Part shown: positions 25,381 through 32,200 of the stretch, one piece after another
Position numbering within the stretch: position 1 is the first letter of the stretch
Layout of the letters: each line of letters starts with the position of its first letter
NCBI RefSeq assembly: GCF_003268675.1
Contig: NZ_CP029378.1
Span: 7,812,001 to 7,876,000, forward strand
Reading direction: 5' to 3'
Source: Streptomyces bacillaris
Lineage (GTDB): Bacteria; Actinomycetota; Actinomycetes; Streptomycetales; Streptomycetaceae
Length of the DNA stretch: 64,000 bases
Program-made: the position numbers and the translations under genes
Notes under the pieces: model-generated
Database searches by the model: none
Told to the model about the DNA's origin: nothing
The model's input: the letters and a program-made list of their open reading frames with translations, nothing else

Positions 25381-26280
25381 ATGCGCAAAGCGATTCTCGC
25401 GGTGGCCCTCACCGCGGCAGTGTCCCTGGCCGTGCCGGTGTCGTCCAGTGCGTGGGCAGCTGACCCCCTGCCCGCTCGGGGCGGTCCGACGCCGAGCAGT
25501 GAGGCCGGGCGTACCGTGGCAGAACACGGCCTGACGGTGATCGGGCTGACCACCGGCCAGCACCTGGTCCGCTTCACCGTCGACCGGCCCGCCAAGCCGA
25601 TGAACATCGGCAAGGTGTCCGGACTGCGCGGCGACACCAAGATCGTCGGCATCGACTTCCGCGTCCAGAACGAAAAGCTCTACGGCGTCGGCGACAAGGG
25701 CGGCATCTACACCCTCAACACCACCAACGCCAAGGCCATGAAGGTCTCCCAGCTCACCGTCACGCTCACGGGCAAGCACTTCGGCGTCGACTTCAACCCC
25801 GCCGCCAACCGGCTCCGCGTCATCAGCGACACCGGCCAGAACCTCCGCCACAACATCGACGACGACGCCGCCCCGCTCACCACCATCACCGACGGCACTC
25901 TCACCAACCCCACCACACCGCCCACCACCGCCCGAGGCGTCACCGCCGCCGCCTACACCAACAACGACCTCAACCCCGCCACCGCCACCACCCTCTTCGA
26001 CATCGACACCACCACCGACCGCGTCTCCCTGCAATCACCCGCCAACGCCGGCACCCTCGCACCCACCGGCAACCTCGGCATCAACGCAGGCCCCAACGCC
26101 GGCTTCGACATCCACTTCTCCCACCGGACCCAGACGAACCACGGCTTCGCGGCCCTGAGCGTCAACGGCTCCTTCGGGTTCTACGGTGTCAACATCCTCA
26201 CCGGCCAGGCAGCGGCCATCGGCTCCTTCCCCAAGAACCACCAAGTCACGGACGTAGCGCTGCCGCTCAACCAGAGCTGA
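25381..26280 (+). CDS. DUF4394 family secreted protein (paralogue 2)
   Basis: 299 residues from ATG at 25381, eight bases after GAAGGAG. Signal peptide at 1-28 (MRKAILAVALTAAVSLAV to AWA). The DUF4394 domain starts at LTVIGLTTGQHLVRFTVDRP. Over 25561-26115 the DNA differs from the first copy at only nine positions with no gaps (offset exactly 13,260 bp), while the signal peptide and the last 50 residues differ clearly (SHRTQTNHGFAALSVNGSFG here). Synonymous and non-synonymous differences are both present among the nine. A strong terminator follows. Function unknown. Confidence 0.86.
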   Translation: MRKAILAVALTAAVSLAVPVSSSAWAADPLPARGGPTPSSEAGRTVAEHGLTVIGLTTGQHLVRFTVDRPAKPMNIGKVSGLRGDTKIVGIDFRVQNEKLYGVGDKGGIYTLNTTNAKAMKVSQLTVTLTGKHFGVDFNPAANRLRVISDTGQNLRHNIDDDAAPLTTITDGTLTNPTTPPTTARGVTAAAYTNNDLNPATATTLFDIDTTTDRVSLQSPANAGTLAPTGNLGINAGPNAGFDIHFSHRTQTNHGFAALSVNGSFGFYGVNILTGQAAAIGSFPKNHQVTDVALPLNQS

Positions 26281-26291
26281 GAGCGCAAGCC

Positions 26292-26327
26292 GCCAGGCTG
26301 CCCGGCCTCCGGGCCGGGCAGCCTGGC
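26292..26327 (+). terminator. strong terminator after DUF4394 (2)
   Basis: A perfect 15-bp stem, GCCAGGCTGCCCGGC at 26292-26306 and GCCGGGCAGCCTGGC at 26313-26327, with a 6-nt loop, 12 bp after the stop. Confidence 0.85.
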
Positions 26328-26723
26328 GTGAAGCCGAGTGAGCCGGGCCCGGCGAGGAATGCCAGACCCGGCGTCACCACCGACTACGGGCCAGAGCCGC
26401 TCGCTTGGCAAACCCCGGTGAGGCGGTCGGGGCCGCGTCTTCGGCATCCGGCGCAGGTGGTTGTGGCGGGCTTCGCCTCCGCGATCGCTCTCGGAACCGC
26501 CCCCTCGATGCTTCCGGGGGCCAAGCCCAGCCCGGGGGCGTCGGCTTGCTGGAGGCTTTGTCCACCCCCACGTCCGCGGCAGGGGTCGAGAAGGTGGGTC
26601 GGCAGGTCGGATCGATCGGCAGGGTCCGGAGTCCGGCACATGCGGGCTCAGCGTTTGACGGTGTTCAGGACCAGGCCCCATCAACCGCCGCGCCACACCC
26701 CTGATCAGCCGAGTGGATACCCC
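26328..26723. other. intergenic region
   Basis: About 400 bp following the terminator. Frames on both strands are Arg/Pro/Gly-rich shadows and no start with a ribosome site or known domain was found. Confidence 0.35.
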
Positions 26724-27097
26724 GTGACCGCCAACCCCCGGGGCAAGCTTCTCGCGAACGCCGCCCGGATCCGCGGGACTTGCCGGCCCTTCGATGTCGG
26801 CGTCGGCCTGCTCAGCCTCGGCCAAGACCGCGAGGCCCAGTTCTGAAAAGGCAGCGGGCCACCACCACGGTCTTCGACCCCGGCCCCAGCCGTAGCGGGG
26901 ACCCGGAAGAGTTCCTGACCGCCCTGGACGCCCAGACCGCCGATTTCGCCCGGGCCCCCACCCAGGCCGTCACCACCGGGAACCTGGAGGCGGATGTCGA
27001 GCTCGTGGTCGACCAGTTCACCGACGGCCTCGTGCGCCGTCGCGACGCCCGGATCGCCGACCACATCCACATCCACGCCCTGGCCGGCTGCCCCTGA
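26724..27097 (+). pseudogene. frameshifted hypothetical protein
   Basis: From GTG at 26724 one frame reads TANPRGKLLANAARIRGT then FDVGVGLLSLGQDREAQ to a stop at 26846. A second frame starting about 26847 continues with TTVFDPGPSRSGDPEEFLTA, ADVELVVDQFTDGLVRRRDA and ends at 27097. The two stretches look like one protein split by a one-base shift. No family recognised; it may instead be two small unrelated frames. Confidence 0.3.
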
Positions 27098-27183
27098 TCA
27101 GAGACCAGCGGGGCCGAAGGTAGCTACGCCGCCCAGCCAGCCCCGACGTGCTCCAACGGCAACCGATAGAAACGGAGCACCAT

Positions 27184-27351
27184 CGTGCAGGCTATCCGCT
27201 GGCCCGAGCCCTGGGGCGGCCGCTCGCAGAAGCAGGCCGTCCGGAGCTGGCTGGTCCGCTGACGCCGCACTCTGCTCTCCAGCGCTCTGTGCGGCGCCGC
27301 CTACGCCACCGGGGCAGGGGCGGTCGGCCTCATCTTCTGACTGATCGAGCA
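27184..27351 (+). pseudogene. small membrane-protein gene with two in-frame TGA codons
   Basis: From GTG at 27184 (GGAG seven bases upstream) a single frame reads QAIRWPEPWGGRSQKQAVRS then WLVR, TGA, RRTLLSSALCGAAYATGAGA then VGLIF, TGA, LIEQQL and TAG at 27349-27351. The reading makes a sensible 55-residue protein with a basic N-terminus and one membrane helix if both TGA codons stood for a sense codon, most simply TGG changed to TGA. Two nonsense mutations in an otherwise intact frame suggest recent loss. Confidence 0.4.
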
Positions 27352-27545
27352 GCAGCTGTAGTCCAGGGGCCCAAGGGGCGTTGGTAGGCGCACCAGGCGT
27401 ACGCTCCATCCATGACAACCGCAGCGAACCAGCGCACCGCCCGGCAGGAACAGGACCCTGGATGGGGCGTTATCGCCTCCTGAACGACCGCCGGCGCACC
27501 CCGGGTAAAAGGTTCGGCGCGGGGTCTGCGCTGGATGCTTGCGGT

Positions 27546-27572
27546 GTGGCCGCCCCGGCGCGGGGCGGCCAC
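27546..27572 (-). terminator. terminator hairpin
   Basis: A perfect 11-bp stem, GTGGCCGCCCC at 27546-27556 and GGGGCGGCCAC at 27562-27572, 5-nt loop, immediately downstream of the minus-strand coiled-coil gene. Confidence 0.75.
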
Positions 27573-27577
27573 GGGTG

Positions 27578-28654
27578 TCAGTGCCGGGTGGGCAGCCGGT
27601 TGTCGATCGTGATGACGACGGGGTCTCCATCGGTGGAGTACGCGTGCCTGAGGACGTCGGCGGTGGCGGTGTAGACCTTTGTGGCCATGATCCAGTCGGC
27701 GTAGGCGGTCATCTCGTTCACGTCGCCCGTGTCGGGCTGGTACACGGAGGTCTTCTCGGCCTGATAGAGCGCCAGAAGCATAGCGACCAGCGAGCGTCCG
27801 GAGAGCACCGCGGCAACCAGTCCGTTCTCGCGGTCCTCCAGCGCGGGCGGCCTGAAGTGCGGGTGGCTTCCGGCCTGTGCGGCGACGAACTCCCAGGTGT
27901 CCCGGTGGCAGACCAGAGTGGCCGAGGCGACTCGGGCGGCCCGGCTGATCGCATAGATCCGTCCCCTGCGGCTGAGGGGCGCGGGTTCCCTGTCCTGGTC
28001 GTCGGTGCTCTGGGCGGCTTCCAGAGCCACGGCGGAGAGGTCCCGGTCTCCATCGGCATCCGGGACCATCTGCGGCGCCTGTACCTCGGAGGCGGGCTCC
28101 GCCTCCCCGTCGTGGGCACGGTCATCCTCGGCAGCCGTGGAAACGTCTCCGGCCGCGGCGGGCACGGAAGTCTCGGCCGGAGCCTCGGCCATGGTCTGTG
28201 CATCTGGGACCGGCTCGGTCTGGGTACCCGAGCCCTGTACCTGCGCGGGCGGCAGCGCCAGGTCCCGTTCGGCTCCGGCGTCCGCACCGGGTACGAAGCG
28301 CGGTGCGCCGGCCGCCGGTTCGATGGCGGCCAGTGCTTCCAGAACCTTGCCGACGTCTCCGTGCAGGCCGTCGAGCCGTTCGTGCAGGCGAAGGACGTCT
28401 CGGCGCAGCTCGGCCACAGCGGCGACCGCCTCACCCGCACGCGCTTCCGCCCTGGAGGCGCTCCTTTGCGCTGCCGTCTGAGATGTCTTCATCTCCTCCA
28501 GCGGCGCCTTGCGCAGTCCTTCGACCTCATGGACGAGATCCGCCCGCAGGCCACGTTCCAAGTCGTTGACGCGGCCGTCCAGCCCTGCGACCGACTTCTT
28601 GATCTCGTTCTTCGCGTCGATCACGATCGTCACGATGTCGTCCCTGCGCGTCAA
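27578..28654 (-). CDS. coiled-coil protein of unknown function
   Basis: 358 residues from TTG at 28654, chosen because GGAGG lies six bases upstream; the frame is open far beyond, through a region without coding character. Residues 1-110 are strongly helical and probably coiled-coil (DAKNEIKKSVAGLDGRVNDL, then ELRRDVLRLHERLDGLHGDV). Residues about 110-215 form an acidic Pro/Ala/Glu linker. The C-terminal 140 residues look folded: SRRGRIYAISRAARVASATL, DTWEFVAAQAGSHPHF and TAYADWIMATKVYTATADVL. No signal peptide. I do not recognise the family; the layout suggests a cytoplasmic oligomer, perhaps linked to DNA or a partner protein. Confidence 0.6.
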   Translation of the reverse strand: MTRRDDIVTIVIDAKNEIKKSVAGLDGRVNDLERGLRADLVHEVEGLRKAPLEEMKTSQTAAQRSASRAEARAGEAVAAVAELRRDVLRLHERLDGLHGDVGKVLEALAAIEPAAGAPRFVPGADAGAERDLALPPAQVQGSGTQTEPVPDAQTMAEAPAETSVPAAAGDVSTAAEDDRAHDGEAEPASEVQAPQMVPDADGDRDLSAVALEAAQSTDDQDREPAPLSRRGRIYAISRAARVASATLVCHRDTWEFVAAQAGSHPHFRPPALEDRENGLVAAVLSGRSLVAMLLALYQAEKTSVYQPDTGDVNEMTAYADWIMATKVYTATADVLRHAYSTDGDPVVITIDNRLPTRH

Positions 28655-29583
28655 GACGCCCCTCCGAATGCGTGTAGTCAGATAACTGCACTGCGTAGTC
28701 TCAATGGGTGAGGCGCGCGTGTACGGGGCTTGTGGAACATGGCTTGATTCACGCGAACATGGGCCGATACGGGCCACTTCCGGCACGGAACCTGCCTGAG
28801 GGCCTTCGCCGGAGAGCCATGGCCACGAGCCCAGGCATCGATGCGCCCGTCCGGCTACCCGGGTTCTCCATAGGGGAGTCAGCGAGTGCCTCAGCGGCCG
28901 AGGACCTGCGGGGCCGGGAAACGGCTGCCACGACGAGGTACGGACAGGCGCCGTTCGGGGGCCGGTGCGATTCTCACGCGGACGGTGAGAGAGCCGGGGT
29001 TCCAGCCGGGCAGAAAGGCCAGCGGTACTCCGAGGGCGCCCCCAACCGGGGAGGGCGAGAAGCCTGTCGTCAAGAGCGCTCACCGCGGGGAAAGCTGCCG
29101 CGGGGCGCCCAGGAGAGTAACGCCCCGCGGCAGCCGCTCCTCACCGACCTCGGTCCGCGAAGAACGGTGCGGCTCCCCATTCCCCATGGCTTGCCGCAGC
29201 ACGTGCAGCACCTCCTCCAAAGCGCCGCACACCGTGCATTCGCCACCGGGCGCACCCCGGATTGGTCGGAGGCCGAGAAACCCACCGGACGGGCCAAGCC
29301 CGCCACCGGGAGCAGCAGCGCAAACAGCGGCCACAACTCTTTCAGCAACACACCAATCCGAAGAGCCGGTTGCCTCGAATAGCAGGCATGGCGATCAACG
29401 AGACGGCTGCGGCCCGACACGGACCCAGCGCTGTCCCTGTCACTCTTCGGAGACAACCTCGCTGATCAGCTTTCCCCGCGTCCCACCGCGTTTGTCGACG
29501 TGAACCTCACCGCGCCGGGACCGAGCCCCTGCAGCTCTCAGGCAGCACTGAGAGCGACCACCCGAATACACAGGAGACTTCCC
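28655..29583. other. long intergenic region with a large hairpin
   Basis: About 930 bp between divergent genes without a convincing gene. Overlapping frames are shadows. The distinctive element is a 14-bp perfect hairpin at 29094-29134. The right end must hold the promoter for the fasciclin lipoprotein and the left end that of the coiled-coil gene (AT-richer at 28675-28690). Confidence 0.4.
29094..29134. terminator. isolated 14-bp hairpin
   Basis: GCTGCCGCGGGGCG at 29094-29107 pairs perfectly with CGCCCCGCGGCAGC at 29121-29134 across a 13-nt loop containing AGGAGAG. No gene ends next to it on either strand, so it may terminate an unseen small RNA or be left from a deleted gene. Confidence 0.45.
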
Positions 29584-30240
29584 GTGAACGCCTTCCGCTT
29601 CCGCCGTGCCGCCATCGCCGTCACCGCGGCCGTCACTCTGCCCCTCACCCTGGCCGCCTGCGGCGGAGACGACAGCTCCTCCGACGCGGCCGCCGACAAC
29701 GCCAGCAGCTCCGCTCCCGCCGAGGAGCAGTCGAGCCCGGCGGAGGAGGAGAGCACTGCCATGGACGGGCCGTTCGGCCCGGCGTGCGCGTCGGTTCCGC
29801 AGGACGGGGCGGGATCCTTCGACGGGATGGCCCAGGACCCGGTCGCCACCGCCGCCTCCAACAACCCCGCCCTGTCCACCCTGGTCACCGCCGTGAAGAA
29901 GGCCGGTCTGGTCGACACCCTCAACAACGCGCAGAACATCACCGTGTTCGCGCCGACGAACGACGCGTTCGCCAAGATCCCGAAGGCCGACCTGGATAAG
30001 GTCCTGGCCGACAAGGAAATGCTCACCAACATCCTGACCTACCACGTCGTCGGCGAGAAGCTCACCCCGCAAGCCCTTGAGAGCGGCACCTTCGAAACCC
30101 TCCAGAAGTCCACCCTGGCCACCAAGGGCTCCGGCGAGGACTACACCGTCAACGACAACTCCAAGGTCGTCTGCGGCAACGTCCCCACCGCCAACGCCAC
30201 CGTCTACATCGTCGACACCGTCCTGATGCCCAAGGCCTGA
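29584..30240 (+). CDS. fasciclin-domain lipoprotein (MPT83-like)
   Basis: 218 residues from GTG at 29584, six bases after AGGAGA. The N-terminus is a lipoprotein signal with lipobox LAAC followed by GGDDSSSD and a Ser/Glu-rich spacer to about residue 58. The folded part opens with FGPACASVPQDGAGSFDGMA then QDPVATAASNN and carries one fasciclin domain with NITVFAPTNDAFAKIP and LTYHVVGEKLT, ending TANATVYIVDTVLMPKA, strikingly similar to mycobacterial MPT83/MPT70. It is the lipid-anchored counterpart of the secreted fasciclin protein at 22689, mirroring the MPT83 (lipoprotein) and MPT70 (soluble) pair. Confidence 0.92.
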   Translation: MNAFRFRRAAIAVTAAVTLPLTLAACGGDDSSSDAAADNASSSAPAEEQSSPAEEESTAMDGPFGPACASVPQDGAGSFDGMAQDPVATAASNNPALSTLVTAVKKAGLVDTLNNAQNITVFAPTNDAFAKIPKADLDKVLADKEMLTNILTYHVVGEKLTPQALESGTFETLQKSTLATKGSGEDYTVNDNSKVVCGNVPTANATVYIVDTVLMPKA

Positions 30241-30833
30241 CCACCACGTTCCGCACCTGCCACGCGATGACGCGGCAGCGCTCCCTTCCATGAGCACGGA
30301 AGGGTGAGCCTGCCGTACGCCGCCACCCGCGGGAGCCGCATGCCCAGCAACCGGCCCCGAGCCACTAGTTCTGCTGGGGTCTCATCGCGGACGACCGTGA
30401 GCTCGAAGCGCTGGAGGTCTACACCGAGGGGCCGCGCGAGGACACTATCGCCCGCCACACCCGGCTGCCTGACCTGGCTCGCTGGTTGAGGTGTACGCGG
30501 CCGCGGGGATTCCGCGGCCGCGTACGCCGCGCCCCGACAGGTGACTCGGGGCGCGGACGACGGAGTCACGGGCCGGGCCCTGGTCGTCCGAGGACCGTGA
30601 CTGGGGTGATCGTTCGGCGGGCTGCTGGTCAGCGCAGCAGTCCCGCGCCACTCGTACGGGTTACGCCCGATCAGGCCAAGAACGTCACGGTCAAGGCGCG
30701 GCTCCCTTCGGCGGGTGCGGGCCCCCTTGCGGCCAAACATCAGTTTCCGGTCTGCCCGTGCTCACCTCGCACGTGACCGTGTGCCGCAGCGACGGCACTC
30801 TGGGGGCCCATTCGCGATGAAAGGTCACCAAAC
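30241..30833. other. intergenic region with a gene fragment and two hairpins
   Basis: About 590 bp. A plus-frame fragment at 30372-30488 reads CWGLIADDRELEALEVYTEG then PREDTIARHTRLPDLARWLR, protein-like but without a start, so it is probably a leftover 3' end. It is followed by a very strong hairpin at 30493-30525 and a weaker one (AGTCACGG 30564-30571 with CCGTGACT 30595-30602). The promoter of the tectonin gene lies near 30750-30820. Confidence 0.4.
30493..30525. terminator. strong 14-bp hairpin
   Basis: GTACGCGGCCGCGG at 30493-30506 pairs perfectly with CCGCGGCCGCGTAC at 30512-30525, with a 5-nt loop GGATT. It probably terminated the decayed gene whose fragment lies just before it, and may back up the fasciclin transcript. 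Confidence 0.65.
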
Positions 30834-31568
30834 ATGCCCGAGTGGAAGCAGATCCGCGGGAACCTCACGGCGATCTCGGCCGGCTCCCGGACGAACGTGT
30901 GGGGCGTCAACGCGGCCGGCAACATCTACAAGTTCTCCGGCTACGACGACCTCGGTACCAGCCCGTGGATCCAGATCCCGGGCAGCCTCTCCGACATCGG
31001 GGCCGCCGCCGACGGCACCGTCTGGGGCGTCAACGCGGCGGGGAACATCTACCGCTACGCCGGCGACCAGGAGGAAAGCGCCGACCAGTGGGTCCAGATC
31101 CCCGGCAACCTGACCCGCATCGCGGTCGGGTCGCGGACGAACGTGTGGGGCGTCAACGAAGCCGGGGACATCTACAAGTTCTCCGGCTACGACTTCCTCA
31201 CCCCGAGCCCGTGGATCAAGATCCCCGGCAACCTCTCCGACATCGGTGCCGCCGCCGACGGCAGCGTCTGGGGCGTCAACCGCAACGGCAACATCTACCG
31301 CTACGCCGGCGACCAGCACAACAAGAACCACTGGTATGAGATCTCCGGCAACCTGACCCGCATCGCGGCCGGGTCGCGCACGAACGTGTGGGGCGTCAAC
31401 TCCGGGGACAACATCTACAGCTTCTCCGGCTACGACGACCGCACCTCCAGCCCCTGGAACCAGATCACGGGCAAGCTCACCGACATCGGCGCCGCCGCCG
31501 ACGGCACCGTCTGGGGCGTCAACCGCAACGGCAACATCTACCGCTACACCGGCGACCGCCAGGACTGA
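30834..31568 (+). CDS. tectonin-repeat beta-propeller lectin-like protein
   Basis: 244 residues from ATG at 30834 (GAAAGG upstream). It consists almost wholly of six repeats of about 40 residues, each ending in VWGVN-x-x-G-N/D-I-Y followed by K/R-F/Y. Odd repeats have SRTNVWGVN and end FSGYDD, even repeats have SDIGAAADGTVWGVN and end YAGDQ, so the propeller is built from three two-blade units. This matches tectonin-type propellers, which in other organisms bind methylated sugars or lipopolysaccharide. There is no signal peptide, so export would need another route or it acts inside. A perfect palindromic terminator follows. Confidence 0.82.
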   Translation: MPEWKQIRGNLTAISAGSRTNVWGVNAAGNIYKFSGYDDLGTSPWIQIPGSLSDIGAAADGTVWGVNAAGNIYRYAGDQEESADQWVQIPGNLTRIAVGSRTNVWGVNEAGDIYKFSGYDFLTPSPWIKIPGNLSDIGAAADGSVWGVNRNGNIYRYAGDQHNKNHWYEISGNLTRIAAGSRTNVWGVNSGDNIYSFSGYDDRTSSPWNQITGKLTDIGAAADGTVWGVNRNGNIYRYTGDRQD

Positions 31569-31588
31569 CCCGGCCCAGAACGTGACGC

Positions 31589-31620
31589 GGGGCTCCCGCC
31601 TGCTAGCAGGCGGGAGCCCC
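31589..31620 (+). terminator. perfect 32-nt palindrome terminator
   Basis: The block 31589-31620 is its own reverse complement (arms GGGGCTCCCGCCTGCT and AGCAGGCGGGAGCCCC), 20 bp after the tectonin stop codon. Confidence 0.8.
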
Positions 31621-31730
31621 ACCGCTTTCCCCTCAAAACCCTGCGGCACCTTGCGGCAACGACCGGCAGACCGTGCGCTCTCCCCTCAGCACGCCCGGGC
31701 GTCGCCGAACCACAGGAACGGCCGGGCAGC

Positions 31731-31922
31731 TCATCCGGACCTGTGAACGCGCTGGCTCTTGCGTCTGCTGAGGGCCCGGACCACCGCGCCGACTCCCAGT
31801 AGCGCCAGCCCCGCCATGAGGAGAGGGAGGCCCGGGCCGGGAAGGATGTACAAGAGGGCTCCGGCCGCTGTGGCGAAGGCGCCAGCGGACATCAGCACGA
31901 GGCTCATGGCGGGTGTGGTCAC
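31731..31922 (-). CDS. small two-helix membrane protein
   Basis: 63 residues from GTG at 31922, five bases after AGGAG. The open frame extends further upstream on the minus strand, but that part overlaps the ATPase gene's 3' end and reads as a shadow. Two hydrophobic segments (MSLVLMSAGAFATAAGALLY and LPLLMAGLALLGVGAVV) are joined by a GPG turn, and the tail LSRRKSQRVHRSG is basic and likely cytoplasmic. It lies downstream of the metal ATPase (278 bp gap) and could be co-transcribed. Function unknown. Confidence 0.6.
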   Translation of the reverse strand: MTTPAMSLVLMSAGAFATAAGALLYILPGPGLPLLMAGLALLGVGAVVRALSRRKSQRVHRSG

Positions 31923-32200
31923 GCGGTCTCCTGACTGGGGGTGCTGAAAAGGTGTCGGCAGAGGGCGGGCCGGTCTTGAGGGCCGGTCAGCATGCCTGCA
32001 ACACCGGAAGCGCGCCCGCTCCTGTCCTGGATCGTCGTTCAGTATGAGAGGTGCCGCACAGAATGCACCACCCGCCTTTCCTTTCGGCCGACGTGGCCCC
32101 GTGGCTTTCCACGGCAGCGGCCGTGCTTCCGTGCACGCTCGCAGCGGCTCCGGTACGACGTTCCTCCCTTCAGGAATTGGCGCAAGGTCACGTTGTCCGC
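31923..32200. other. intergenic region
   Basis: 278 bp between the metal ATPase stop and the small membrane protein start. No gene or clear hairpin seen. Slightly AT-richer at 32040-32060 (CAGTATGAGAGG). Confidence 0.35.

Noticed and set aside
27578..29083. 501-codon reading of the coiled-coil protein
   Set aside because: Upstream of the TTG at 28654 the sequence loses coding character, and GGAGG at 28661-28665 supports the shorter form.
30834..31568. Possible CRISPR or DNA repeat array
   Set aside because: The regular DNA repetition reflects tectonin protein repeats with a period of about 120 bp in one open frame.
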